Assembly (NCBI GenBank): GCA_008711295.1
Contig: VUYV01000015.1
Coordinates: forward strand, 186,001-250,000
DNA: 64,000 bases
Direction: 5' to 3'
Source: Anarhynchus alexandrinus
Lineage: Eukaryota > Chordata > Aves > Charadriiformes > Charadriidae
The notes beneath the pieces are model-generated. The model did no database searches. It was not told where the DNA came from and saw only the letters and a program-made list of their open reading frames with translations. Shown here one piece after another: positions 14,701-29,700 of the stretch. The first letter of the stretch is position 1; every line of letters starts with the position of its first letter. A program made the translations under genes and the position numbers.

Positions 14701-17700
14701 CACAGAGAAAGCGTTTTCGTGGTTGTAGTCTATTCTTTTACTATGCCTCATAAAAAAAGGTAAACAAAAACAAAGACAGTAAAAGCATCCTTCCCTCAGG
14801 GAAAAACTACTGTGTTTAAAAGCCTTTTCCAACTCCAGAAAGAAAAAGAGCAAACCAGTGAATAGTAGTATTGGAATATCAGTGTTATTTCTCCTGGGAC
14901 AACTTAATGTACACAGGATCACACAAAGCACGTTCCCTGCCACGTGTAATATTTTTGTTATAAGGAAACATCAGAGCAACTGTGCTGTTGCCTGGCTAAA
15001 GCAGGGACAATAATGGTGAGGTAGTTCAGCTAATATTCTGCTTTCATATCCCCTAGCAACTAATTACAGAGCAGCACAGTGACCTTACAGCATGCTAGCT
15101 AAGCTCCCAGCTGATAGCACAGAGTAGTTCCAGGAGCTGTTGGAGGGGAAGGAGGAGGAGCAACCGTGAGAGCCATCATCCAATACAAACAAGTGTCATT
15201 CTTAAATCACTGGTGAGCAGCCTCCTCTGTAGCTGGCCATGTTTAAAGCTAGTTCCTGTCCACAGGACAAGCACAAATCACAGGAAAAATGAGTTAGTAG
15301 TTTGGGTATAGGCATGTGATTTGGCAGATAGGTACAATTCCCTGCCCCCATCCTGCATGGCTTACGTCAGTGATAGCCACAGCCTCTGTCTGACCAGGAA
15401 CTGCAGAGCTGAGAAGATGGTGGCATTTAGGAGCACACGTGTTTCACCAGATGTCAAAGGACAGGCTCCAGACTTTGTGCAGAGGCACACACCTCATGTG
15501 CTGCTCCAAAAGCAGAGTGCCACCAAACAAGGGAGATGGGAGCACAGCTGTGATGGCCCAGGTGAATTCCTCAACCAGAGGCCAAAGCTTCCCACTTTTG
15601 GCAGAGGAGAACCAACTGCTGCTGGATTGGGAAACATATAAAATCCCCTGTGGGTCTCTTGCTACAGATACTATGTAAACACCATGGACTCACTCAAAAC
15701 CAGCAGCACTAGCTTTGACTCCACAAGATGAACACAATATCATTCCCCCCACAAAAGCAGTGTCCATGCCAAGCTCAGAGAAAAGGACTTGGAGTCCAGA
15801 ATTTAGTAAATTTAGTTCACTTTGTCTTACAAAGCTATAGAAACAGAAGCAGATGCAATATATCAGTAAGTCATTCATCCACCCGCAAAAAAAAACAACA
15901 AACCACAATTCTAAAAGATACTGGGAAATCCCTGGCTACATGTCAAGACTATGAGGATGAGAGGAAATCAGCTGCACCAGGAACCCTGGGAGATCTGGAA
16001 TTGGTTCTGCTGCTCATGGCATGGACTGGCAGCCCCTCAAGCTGCAACAGGGGAGCTGGAAAACACATTCATAGGCACCAGGCCAATGGCAGAAAAATAG
16101 AATCGTATTCTATAGAATCATAGAAACATCAACACACAAAAGCAGCTCTGAGGTACCAGGCTTACCTTCTGCACTGAGGTAACCAGGATCACCCTGTCAA
16201 GGCCCTGAGTGCACTAACAACAGCCTTTAATTGCCCCGACCAGCCCCTCCAGTGGCCTCCACCCACACCCTCTTCCTAGGGACCAGGAGCTCCATTTAAG
16301 CTCAGCTATGGGTCTTCAGTCCTTGCCTAAGTTATGCTGTAGGTGTGCTTGTCTCCAGCTTAGCTGCAGCTGTGCCCATGCCTGACCATGGACCCCATCA
16401 ATCCAGACCCAACTCAGAGACCGACTTCCCAGCTCAACCTCAGACTTGCCTCGTCGCTATGGACCTGACTGGCAATTGCCGGACTATGTCTGACCCTGGT
16501 TATCATTACCAGACACAACCCTGAGCCTGACTTGCTAACTTGCACTCCCAGCTTGACCTCAGACCTGCCTCATTACTACGAACTTGTCTGATGATCTGAC
16601 CTCTTAGCAGACACTGGCCTAATCCTTTGGCCTGCCCCGCTTGCACTGCTCAGGTACTGTGGGACTGGGCCCTCGCTGGCGAGGACCCTGCTCTACCAGC
16701 CATCCTACCACACTCTGCTTCTGACTACCTGTCCCTGCAGGAGCAGTCGACCCTCGCTGCATCCTGACACACAGGTCTAAGAACAGGAATCCAGGCAACC
16801 TGGTACCATTAAAGACACAGACTATTCCAGCCATCCCGTGGCACCAGTAGAGACAATCTTCCAACACACATCTTGTTCAGCACAGATCAGTGGGTACAAC
16901 AGAAAAGCAAGTGATTTAGGTTGTCATCAGGCTTATGCATTTTACCTACTTAAGTACTCCAATTTATACAAAACAATAACAGCTCCATATAAACATCAGT
17001 GCTATGGAAGGACTCAACCACAAGCCCCTCATCGCTGTGCAACACCATACTTACAACATGAAATCCTGTTCCCAGCAGGGCTGGTCACCACGCACAGCTA
17101 CCGTCGTGCTCTTCACATTTTGCACTTTCAGAGTCACATACGTATTGAATTTATCTGGGGAATGAGAGGCAAAAAGTTATGTCCTTCAGTATACCCTTTC
17201 ATCACATAAATGCAACATTTCAAGGTGTTCAGTCCATAGATTGCATCCCAGAGGGACACAAAACGAAAAGCCCATATGGGAAGACATCCCTGTGTTAAGA
17301 AGCCAAATGTTCAAGAAGTTTATCACTTGCCATTAAATTTTCAATCACAGTTTTTTAGAAATTCATGCACAAACAACAACAACAAAAAAAAAACCCCAAA
17401 AACAGGCAACTAAGCACTTGCAGTAAATCAGGGACAAAGCAAGAATGTAAAATCCTGAAGAACACAAACCCTTTGTAAGATCCTGTTACTGAAATGCAGA
17501 CAAGAGGAAGAATAGACAGTCTGAAGGAATAGGGCCCATCATGCAGAGCAAAAAACAGACTTGCAAAACATACAAGCAAGAAGCAGTTGGGCAGATCGTA
17601 TCACCTCCTTCCTTCCAACTCAACTGCTCTCCTAGTTCCAACCTGGTTTTCCACCCATGAATCCACAAAAAACTTTACAGACCCATCAAGGGCAGAAGAA

Positions 17701-20700
17701 AAATACAGTGATTTATGCTAAATGTGCTAAAACTGATCAGCTGACCTAGAAGAACCACGTTACACTCACATTCTGACAAGACAGGCTTTGTTTAGATATT
17801 TTGCTTTTTAATTTAAATCTGAAGAAAAAGTCTGGAACACCTTTTTGCCTAGTTGCTGCTATCTCTTTGCTGATAAAGTCAAAAGTAGCCAAGCACAGAC
17901 ACATACAAAGTTTCAATAGCAGCATCTGAGAATGAACAAATTCCCTTTTAAGGGGAGTTACCACCTCAGATCTATTAATCAGTTTCATCAGGCCTGGAAC
18001 AAAAAACATTAAGCAGCTAGAAAGTAGCGTACATATTTTAATATTTCAATATTCTGCTGCATCTGTTCCCAGTTAGGTCACACTCCATTTTAATACTGCC
18101 AAAGTTCACATGCATGATTGCTGTGAGCTACTATGGCATGTCCCAGCATCTAGCTCAAATATCCTAACAGAAAGGGAGGAAAGGTAAACTACATGATCCA
18201 GAAGCCAAGTAAGAAATGGAAGTCACTGAAAGTCAGATTCCCTCATATCTAGTCGTATCACTTGCATCCTCCTGGGACAGTGGGCTTGTCAGCAAAACCA
18301 TACGCTTCAGTTGAGTTAAACTTAGACTACAGGACAAATATTTTGCAGCCATGAGCAGGCTGCTTGATTACAGAAAAGATAAGTTACATACTATCTCCCT
18401 TCCATGCTGGGCACTCAGCTTTCCTTCCCTGCAAGTTCAAGGCTGGTGCACACACAGATCTTGACCTGACATGGAGTATGGACGAGGAGACCTGGGAAGC
18501 CTTCTGCTATAACCAGAGGATGGCTATATCAAGAGAATAGAGCTGAACAAGTAAGTCATGAATACAGCTGTGTAATTGCTTTGGATCTAAACACCTGAAT
18601 AGGTGTTATTCCAGAAGCAAACTGTGTATTCTTTCATAAACTGTACATCAAATTTCATTCAATAAACATATTTGCTTGCTAAGGGATTCCTTGCTAGCTA
18701 CTGAACCACAGTGGAATAGTTGCCTAGGCTGTAAATTCTGGGTGTCACCAGCTGTTTGTTTTTATTTAACTATGCAGACACAAAACCTGGTGGATGGGAT
18801 TGCAATCCCAAGCACAGCCATTATGGACTGCCACATAAGAGAATGAATCAGTTCTGTGGTACCATCCAGCAATCCCGATCAGGATCAAGGAGGCACTGAA
18901 TCCAGACAGGCACGCACCAGTTCTGCTTGGCGGACATTTTCAGATTCTGTTTTGAAGAGGGACAGAGGAAGGATGAGAGGAAAGGGCACGGTGGGGCAGG
19001 AATTGGTGACACTAAAGGAACATCCTTCCTCACCCATCACCTGTTTAGCTCAGGTGAGCAGGTAGAGATTTCTTAGCGCTGTGACACCAGTCACAGCCTC
19101 AAGCTTTCTACCACCTCAGGCTGCCTGGATTCTCAGGGTAGCTTTTGTTACTCCTAAGGAGAACATGGAGGAGCAGAGAGGACGTAGATGAAAACTGGAG
19201 GGAGCAGCATGAGCAGGAGTGAGAGAGCAGGTGTCACCATTGCTGCAAACAAGCAGTAGAGCATGGCTTACCTGGTGGTCCATGGAGTTTAGCTTTTTTT
19301 ACTGTAATGAGAAAAAAGGAAAAGAAAAAAAAAGCTGTTAGTGATTTTGTCCTGCTATGGTTTTAATTGAGTCAGAGCATCACAGGGCATCATATTAATT
19401 GGACAACATCCCCAGTAGAGGACTGGTAGCTGGAAATCCGCACTCATTTTAACAGTTTAACAGATCTGGAGGCAAAACCTCTTCTGTACCCCATCTCACC
19501 TCTCTAATCCTGTGATTATTTTTTAAATGCATCGATTTAATGTTTAGAAAGCAATGTGATATGGCTAATGCAAAGTAATTTCAAAACCAGTCCTTTGCAA
19601 CCAGATGTTACTGCTGCTTAGCAAGATGCCATTTCATACCACCTCACTTACAAAGTTACAGACACTGTAGAAGAAATAAACATTTCTTTAAAAACAAAGA
19701 ATCTCTCCTCAACAGTGCAGAGCAGACTTTCAACCACAACTTGGAAATAATCAAGCCTGATTAGTAGCTTTATAGTAAGACATCTGTAAATCAAATTAAC
19801 CCACTATGCCAAACAAGCAGCAGTCTAAATACAAATGTCATTTTTCTGAGGTCTCCTCTATTAATTTAATTCCAGGACAGTATTTATCAGAACAACAGTT
19901 AGAATATAAAACAGCACTGGCTTTTACCTCACCAGATGGAGAAGGTCCATGTCTACCTAAGGGAGATTTTGTTTACATTTCTCTCTTGCAAGCTCATATC
20001 CTCACTGGTATTGCTAAGTGTAAGCACGAAGAGAAGACATCTCTAGGCTCCAGCTAGTTTTCCCAATGGAAAACTAACACTAAGAAGAAAACATATTTAA
20101 CAAGTGAAGAAGCAAGATACACCAGAGAGCAAAAAGATATAAAAACTAGTGTAGTCAAGTTTCCTCCAGAAAACAGAGCACCCAAAACACTTACTAAAGG
20201 CTCACAGAGTCTAACTTCCAAGATAAAGGTTCTAGAAAGGAACGTTAAAAATTAAAATAAAATAAAGGCCCTTACACAGTTACATGCACAGAGCTGCAAT
20301 GCAGTGTGATGCTGGAGAACACCCTTGCTATGTGAGAAATTCTCCTTTGCAAGCATTTACAGTTCAGGTAGGTGTTTGCATGAAGGAAATGCTGTACCAG
20401 GTATGGTAAGAGCCAGAGGCATCTCAAACAGAAGTTTGAAGAGCTGTAGCTTTTACCTTGACTGCCAAGGCCCACAAGCCTCTAGGTCCAAAATAAACAG
20501 GTTCGTTTTCTCCCAGATTCCGGGCCTGAAGCATTTCTGATGCTAAACCTAATAGTGCAAGCAAAACATAAAATGGTAGGGGCCAGTGTTGCTGCTGACT
20601 GCAGATGCAGATTCCTTTTTATTTCCAAGTCAATCAGTCTGTTTAACCACTGAGAAACAGGCAGGGCAATCTACCCACTTTCTAGGTGCCTTTGGATACT

Positions 20701-23700
20701 ACACAAAAGCAGGCATTTCATGAAATACTGCCCTGGAGTGGGAAGACACCTCTCCTCTCCCCTCCTTTGCAAGAAGCAGGAGACAAAGAAACAAGTGCAT
20801 GTGCTTGAGGGAAGGAAAATAGGAGAAAGAGGGCAGGGGATGCACAGTAAACTTCAGCTGGTCTCTCTCCCTGTTCATAACAAGCTCCACTGCTGTTAGC
20901 AGGGAAGTGGAGGCAACCCCACAGCAGAAATTTGGTGGTATTTGTCAAAAAAAGCAGCCAGAGTGGGCTGCTAGACACAGAGACAAGACACTTGTCTCTG
21001 CAGCAAGCGATATGCAAACTACAAAACAGATGCTGTCTGTACATTGTGGCCTCAGCCTCTAAATATTAAGAGGTTCATTTGATGAAAGGCAGCAAACCCT
21101 ACACTGCCTTAGCATGCTGAAAAGAGTGTCTGTGTGGGGCTTCAGCAAGAGCTGTCCCATGGCTCACAGCAACAGGGATATTCTGAAGCAGCAGCGAGAC
21201 TGAATCGAAGATCACAAGCCTGCTATGGATCCATATAACAAAAATGGAGTTTTGGGTCTTTAGAATCTATCAGAAATGAACACCATGGCCCCAGACAACC
21301 CACATATAATAAATTACACCTTTAGCTGCAGAAGCAGGGCTTATAAAAGCTGGATCACAAACCTGTGAGTCTCATCTCACCAGTAACTCTTCTGCTCTAC
21401 CTGCAAGTTTACACAGCATGTCCAAAAAGTTCCCATGAAAAGTGACTTGGACATGTTTTTATTTTGTTAGCCCACTGGAAAGCACTTCCTAGGGTGTTTA
21501 AAAATCATTGCTAAAGTGCAGCTCCCACAACATCTCAGGGTCAGGACTGGCCGTGAGACTGCAGGGTTCCCCATACAACAGGGCATCGAGGAGTTCAGAG
21601 CTGGAAAGAGCCATTAGATACTGTCAAGACCCAGCCTGTTCGTCAGCCCAGAGAATTCATGGGTCAAGTGCAACGCGCAGAACAGCATGCACCACACTAC
21701 TACCGAAGGACCACAGCTTTGGAAAGGCACAACAAGGTTAGCTTTTCTGGGGAAACTTTTGTACACCCACCCGCTCATTCTGTCTGGTTAGAGCTCCTAT
21801 ACGACAAGAGCTCAAGAAAGGACACAAAGGAGTAATGAAGTTGTGAAGAAGCCTGACAGTTAATTGCTCACAGTGTTGCAACAAAGGCTGAAAACTCATT
21901 GCTACTCCAGGGGCAGGAGGACAGCAGGCTGAAATCAAGCCATGTGAAACAGCACATTAAAAAAATGTCTGTATTGCAAAAGCATGCCTAATTACTGTGA
22001 GGTTCAGAAAACACATCGCTCAAACCTAAGCAGGAACATGCTCACACTCAAAGGGAACCTAGGTGTTCTGAACATCTGCAGATTTGAGCTCACCTTTAAT
22101 ATCTGCTTGCAAATCAGAGGGATGCAGACATAGGGAGTGCCTGAGCAGATGGCCAAAAGATTACATCCTAACTAAATCCAGCACATGACTTACGAGCTGG
22201 TCACTCACCACACTACAACAAAACCTACATCCTTATGCAAAGGCCAATAAAGTGCCATGGAGAGTCTGTGGGAGAAGTTAGAAGAATGGAAGGATGCAGT
22301 TTAATTAGTGCTCTTAAAAAGAAATGCAACACAAAGCAGAACATTCAAAATGCATTTTCATGATTAGCAATTTAGCAAATAACTTCCTCTTCCCTGTGAA
22401 ACATGAATGCAATGTTAATGTGTTTTCAAGAGCACTCTAACTTCTACAGTAACTGTCCCCAGCTGAACAGCAGAATCAATACATATTTCCATTTCACTCT
22501 GTGCTTTTCTCACTTCTTCCAGGTGCTCAGACCTCAGTGCACAGTGATACACAGCACTAGGTGCAAAGGTTGCTTAAGCAACAGCAATAAGAGACCACAG
22601 CAAAATGCTCATACTACCCAAGACTAAGTCAACACATCAAATTCACAGCCTGTGCACCCTGCAGCACGTATGCAGAAGGGAGGGAAGCGCTGGCTAGGCA
22701 GTGCTCTAGCCTTTCAGGTTAGATTTTCTATAACTGAGCCTTTGGCAATAATTTTGCTGTCTCAACCCTGCACCAACAGCTATAGCACAGGTCCTCATTG
22801 CAGAGCCAGAAACTCAACACCTCCTACTCACTTCTTGAAAGCTATTTATAAAACCCATGAGAGGCTGGCAAGTGGCGCAAGACTGGAACATTGAACAAGG
22901 ACTGTTCTGTCCCTGGGGATCCCACCCTAATACACAGGTACTTTTTCCCTCCCCTGGTAATCAAAACATTTTACATGCACAGCCATTGTACATCCTCACC
23001 TCCCACCTGAGAGCGAGGAAACCTTGTCTTTCCCACTACCAGAACCCAAAAGATGCTCCAGCCTGGGGGAAGCAGAGGCCATACAGTGACCTCACCCCCG
23101 ATTTTAACTCGGTCACTGTTTTGTTTCATGTAATCCCTACAAAAGCCCAGCAGTATCAGAGGTATGCTATTAAAAACAATTGCACATGCCACAGCAGAAG
23201 CACAGTACTGACTGTTGTGAAATTCTTCTCATCCCTTCATAACTCTAAAAAAGAAAGAGCTGGATAAAACAGCAGTTTAATGGTTTTCCAAGCCTGTTAC
23301 AAGGATTCAACATGTCACAGTCGCCTTGGTATTCCCAGCCTGAGACAGGTCTAAAAAGAAAGGCTTCACTGAATTCTTATACATTGAGAGCTAAATTATG
23401 TTCAGAAGGAAAAGACTTTCCTGAACTAACTCAGAGAAAGGATAATTGCACAGGAGGCCCCAGGGACCCACCGGCACTCAGCAGCACCTTGACAGCCACT
23501 GCTGTGACTGCAGAGAGCCCAGAGCAGGGTCTGCTTGGGCTTCATCTCCTTGCAGCACAGCCCTGCTGAGCTGGTGTGGGTTTTGCAGCTGACTCCTTCA
23601 GCTTCAGGGGCCACTGAGAGACAAGAGACTTAAGTCACATTTATTACTTTATACTTTGTTTTTCTGCCAGGGAAAACAAACTAGTGGTTCACATATAAGC

Positions 23701-26700
23701 ACTGTTCCACTCAAGCGGGGAAGAGAGCACTTTACGCCCCAGTGTATTCCCTTCAAGAATGACGTGACGGAAACACAGTGGATACCTTCATGTGCCAACA
23801 GACATAAAAGCTGAGATCGCATTCACAGCAAACAGAGGATAACATTTTGTTATTGCTATTTCTTGATGTGAATGGAGGGTTGGGCTGACCAGAGAACTGC
23901 TCTGCTGCCAGAAGGAAGAGCCACTGTGAAAAAAGCCACTGCCACTTTGATTGGTAACTGGCAGAGAGCAGGATCATAGCACGGATTTCCATCAGTACCC
24001 AAAGAAGTAAAGTTGCATCTAAGGACAGGATTCTCTTGACTCAGTGCCCAAAATAGTCCTTCAAAAATCCATCATCATCTGTTTGACTTAGACAACTGTG
24101 GAGGAATCCAGGTAGCCTAAACAGCAAGCCATCAGTACCACTTAATTTACCCCAACTGAACTGAGAGATCGATCTACTTTAATAAGTAGCCCAGAATAAA
24201 TGGATGGGCACAATAAAAGTTCATTAATTTTTAATAGTTCATCAAAATGAAAAAAAAAACCCACTACTTTTATATTGCAGTTCCCGTTCATGCAGCAAAA
24301 AGCTTTCTTCAATTTGACCACTCTAAATGCCCACAGGACAACTTGGCTTGCCTTTCTCAAGGCCCTGGGAACCATGTCAAAGAAGGTATGCTCCCTTCAG
24401 CAACCAACTATATTTAAAAAGCAACTACTATCACTCTTGCATTCTTCTCAGGAAGGAGAGGAGGGAAAAAAAAAAAAAGAGATTCTATTGTGTTGCCTGT
24501 GGTAGAAAATTGATCTACCCAAGGGATTTCCATTTTGCCAGATGTCTTGAGAACGAAATAGAATCCCTCCTAATTCACATGAATTAGCATCTTCCTGCTC
24601 AGATGATCTGCAAATTCATTAGCCTGTCCAGCGACAGGCAAGGTTTATTTGATTTACAACACAATTTCCAACAAACCAATTTATACCACACTTTCTGCCC
24701 ACTGGACAGTGACTGATAGCAGCTGGGACACATGTGACTGCTTGGAAGGGTCTTCCAGATTCCTGTGCTAAACCTCGCTAGGTGCTACCCTGTTCATCTG
24801 TAAATTCCCTGGTCAGTCAAGATCCAGGGCTTGCACATACATGTGTCACAACCCGCAGGTAGAGAGTACTCCCCTTGTTTCCCTCTGCAGCCCAGACACC
24901 CCATACCTTGGGGCTGACAGACGTTTCCAGTCCCGATGGGACACTGCAGCTGCTGCCTGGCTCTGCTTACTAAGCTTCACCCCAACATCTGTTTCTTGCC
25001 AGAATTTTCACAGCCCCTGGCTCAGCATCCCACCACCTGTATGGGCCAAACTTTGGCAAGCAAGGTACTGAAATCTACTCAGAAAAAGCCTAGCTTTTAT
25101 ACATAAAAGCTATATATCATTGTCTTGTCTAAATCACTATTACTGCCATAGCCCATGGGCATCAGAGTGACATAGTACAGTGGCAGGATATCTCAGTATT
25201 CTCCACTGTTTCATTCGCACGAACTTGGGTGAGTTAGCAGGACAACACAATGGCCACTCTACACAAAACTGAGCAAATCCATAGTTAATATACTGTGCTG
25301 AACCAGTTATCAAATGAAAGATATATCTGACTATTTTGCTGAATCATCCAGTCTGACCACTTTAGTGAACTAGCTAATTTCACACCTCCTGCAGACACTG
25401 CCACTTTTCACCTCAGCTTTGGCATAAAACTTGGTAAGTGTATATAGCACAGCTTGCAGACAAGCTTCATAGCACTCCGCTTCTTCCATCACATCCTCAC
25501 TGGAGCAGAGGATCAACTTTGCAGACCCTTTGGCAAGGGTTGTTTAATTGTTTTATTTTTAAATAAAGCTCAGTCCTCATCAGCAAAAGAAGCCCTCTCT
25601 TAAAAGACCCTCCTTCTCTAAAAGGTATTTCACACAACAGAAGGGGTAACAATTCAGTTTACTTTCTATGACAGTTTAATGTAGTAGACCATTAATGTAA
25701 GTAGGCTTCTAAACACTTTCAATGACGAAATAGATTCGGACAGTTAAGAGACATCTGGGTCTCATTTACAGGTTAATCTGTTACCAGATTTGATTTGACA
25801 CACTGACTTAACATCACACAGATTTTCAACCTCCTGAAGAGTTTCATATGCATTCTTGTTTCATGCTTAGCTCAAGAACTACTCACCTGTCTAAAATACT
25901 CCTTGAACTATTTCAGCAATAGAAATTCACAGGTAAAAAAAATGCTACAGCAATTTAAAAAATTATAAATACTGCTGCAGAAGATATGCCATGGATATTG
26001 CAGTTGTGAATAGAGTTTTGGACAGAAAAATCGAACCTGTATCTCAAAGAAACACAAATTGAAAACAAAGTGTCTTACTAGGAGAACACAGGATAGGAAA
26101 AATGGAACTGAAACTATGTATGCAACTTGTAGAAAGCCACTGTGACAGGGAATAAAATGCAAGAGAAAAACTAAAGAGGTTTGCAACTGGTTCCTTCCCT
26201 GAAGTTAGAGTAGACATCACACTGCTCTTCCAGGATCCTTACACCAGCATTCCTGTGGAAGATAGTATCAGGCAGCAAGGTCATGCTATTATTTGTTGGT
26301 TTGAAAACAAAATTTGAAGTACAGCAACTCGGACAGGATAGGTTCACAGGGAGGAAGGGAGGGAGGAGACTCACAAAACAGCAGGTCCCAAAACACAGAA
26401 CTTTCCTCATCTCTGAACTTGTAAGTGGATATGACTATTTTACTAAAAAGCTAGCACAGAACAGCTGGCAAAATACAACCAGTATATTATGATCATTAGG
26501 TACTGCAAAAGGATTTTAGAATTTTAAAACATGCAGATCATTTTACCCCAAAAGCCTCAGGAGATCTTACCAATAAAATGCTTAAGACACTGACAAGCTA
26601 GTTTGTAAACTACAGCTCAAATCATTATTACATTAAGCATTAGCACTTAGTCAAACTTATGCTTTGCAGTAAGGAAGCTGCAAGAAGTTTACTTACAGCT

Positions 26701-29700
26701 GATACCAGAAAAAGCTTCCTGAAAGGTAGTAGGAAGCATTCAATTGATTTCAGATAAGCAGCAGCTAAAATAAGCTTGACAGTATTGTTTCTTCTATCTG
26801 GGGAAAAAAAAAACATATTCATGAACCACATAGCCAAAAAAGCTGGAAACAGATGCTGGGAAGCAGTAAAGAAAGTAGGAACATGCAAGCCTTGAACTTT
26901 ACAACTTCTTGAAACACATTAGTGCTGCCAGTGAATCCAGAGTGCCAACAGCCCATAAAATATTTTCCAGTTTGTACATGAAATATACTTGGAAACAGAA
27001 CAAGTACAGAAGCTTCTACTTCTAGGCATCTTGTGTGGCTACATGCTGTGCAAGAGAGAGAAGACGACAGCAGTTTTCGGAGAGCAGTGGAACATGTCGT
27101 GTCAGAATTCCCAACACCAGGACACTCTTCCAGGAATTCCCATCACTGCAGATGCTCTTCCAGGCTTCCCCAGCCAACGCAAAGCAGATCAACCCATTGA
27201 GCTCAAGTCACCCTTCTTGTAACTAGAAGAAGTTGAGAACCATAAGCCATCTTCTGCCCACTTTGGGACAGCCTCCCAGTGCCCAGACAAAAATCTTTCC
27301 TCTAGCAACGCATCTCGTTATCATCCCCAAAGGCTATACAGAAAGTATTAGCTCCAACTCTCAAGAGCCCCACAGCCTGTGCTGGAATACAAGGTGCCTC
27401 AAAGATATTCCAAGTCTGTGTGCCGCTCTCCAGAGAGCCCTTTACCTCATTACTCACCTTTTCAACTTATCTGACAATAATCATGATCTCAATGCAAACT
27501 GACAAGTTAATTCTAGCGAGGCAAGAGCCAGCATACTCAGATGCTTATTTTGAATTGTGCTTTGCTTCTTTGTAACATTCCAACAGACATGTTAACAGCT
27601 ACCTGAAATTTAACTTCACTCCTAGCTGTCACCTCGACATCTGTATGCTACTCAAAACCAAAGGCCCAGGCTCCGAGACACAGTTAGTGTTAGCTATTTT
27701 CAGATGGTTTTCTTCACCAAGGAAAGACTGAAGTGTCAGTTCTCCTGCCCTATTTCTCCACCAAGAGCTGCAACCAAGTCACATGAGTGTTCACAAACAA
27801 TACTCCACAGAGACCTTTTTGCCATCTCAGACATTTGCCTTGTGGTTACTGTCTCTCCCCTCACCAGCACCATGACAAAGCCAGTCAGATTTGTAATGTA
27901 CTGTTCCCAAAACATCAGTTATTTGAATAAATCCAACAGTGCCACTGCTCAAACTTGATGCTGGAATTCCCTAAGACACACTTTGACATCAATGACATGT
28001 CACACTTGGGTCCCAAACCAAATGTCTCCTGCCCTGCAGACCAAGCAGCTCTTTGAACACCTTCAGCAGGACTTCGCACTGCAAGAAGTCATATCACAAT
28101 AGGAAGGGCTGCAGAACAAGCCCATTTAGCCTGGTATCTTGTCCATACAAACATGTAGACAATTCCTAGTAAGAAGCATGACATGATGACACAGCAGTAC
28201 CTACTCTATATATTAATATGCCCCCAGCTCCTAGGCTTAGGACCCAGAGGTGACATTCTAGAAAGTACAGTTTCATGTGTGTGGTCTACCACCAAGTCTC
28301 CTCCATCCCTAATGTAACCAAGACTTAAGGATGGCAATAGACAATTTCAGGTGAACTCCACTTCAGTATTTCTTCAATAGCAAGGGGGAACACATGATTC
28401 TGAGACCTTGCTTCACAATGTAGCCTCTTTGCTATACATCTTTGCTGTCACTTGACAGCAAAATCAGATGTTTTAAAGTAGGCAGACAACACAAGCAAAC
28501 CTGTATCACTCTCCATTGAGAAGAAAGGAACTATCACACAAAGAGCGGCAAGATGCTTTGCTACCATTTTGACACAGCAAATACAGTCTGTTTAAAAAAA
28601 AAAACAAACTACAACTTAAAATAAATAACCTCCCCACAACCACAATACATGAAAGAAAACCTTCCTTCAAATTTTGTGGGGCTATAAGCAGAGCTACATC
28701 CCTTATTACTACCACCACCATTCCTCAAGCGTAGATACACATACTTTAGTTGACTCCTAGCTTTGGTCTGACCTAGCACAGGCAGGTGAGCATCACCTCT
28801 GACTGATTGGTCTGGATCGGTTACATTTTTTCTTGAGAAGTGGGAAAACAAACACACACTGAAGTTTTGTTATGTTGTGCTTACAAACCAAGAGATGATG
28901 CTTTTGTCCAAAGTTTGCTTTCCGAGGGAGGTGGGGGGAAGCAGAGTGTGGTGATGGAGAAATGCATCTGACATTATTTGTGTAACAAAACACCTTTTAA
29001 ATAAAAAGAAAACCGAGGATATAGCCAACTTCCCTGAATCTATAGAACAGCTCCACCTACATACACTTACCATCCAAGCAGTAAAACCAGTTGCTATAAA
29101 GCACAGCTAGGATAAATCCTCTACCACCTATTTCTTCCCTTTTTGGCTGACCAACACAGACATGTTGCTGAAGATTCACTGAAGTTTCTGCTCAGCAGCT
29201 GCTTTGAACTGAGCAGTGAGGACAGGAACAAAATCTCTTATTCAAATCACAGAGATTATGAGAGGTTAATCCTCCTGACGCTGGCAACACAGACAACTCT
29301 GTCAGGCAACCTGGTTCCCCAACAAGAGGTGAACTAAACATTAATACAAGATGCTTCTTCTCTCCAAAATTCTGTTGCAGCCTTTATTTTACTAGTAAAA
29401 AAGCAGCTTGGGTGCAACGTACTGGAGTGAGTTACTGCGTTTGTGACCCTCTCTCAGAAGACGTATTCTGTTAGATTGTGCTTCGGTCACTTTGCTGTAA
29501 GGAGTTCCCTGCAGGTTACAGATTTCTCCTGAACTTGTAACTGTGTTATGATCAGAAGAGACAGCACCCCTACTCCTGAATCCGTGCCTGATTAAGGAAG
29601 AAAAAAAAACATCAAATCTTTCAGAATTTTTACATATAGAAGATAAATACTATTGGGTAGAGAATAAAGGAGGCTTCCAATTTTCAGTGGCATACATTAT

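Larger units (their letters stand above)
12624..17054 (-). other. UNC13B: UNC13B intron 3
   Basis: A 4.4-kb intron between exons 3 and 4. It carries a solo LTR-like element on the plus strand (16195-16769, antisense to the gene) and a short CR1-tail-like block just before it (16097-16130). Many overlapping open frames occur near 12870-13430 on both strands, but none resembles a known protein. Confidence 0.9.
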
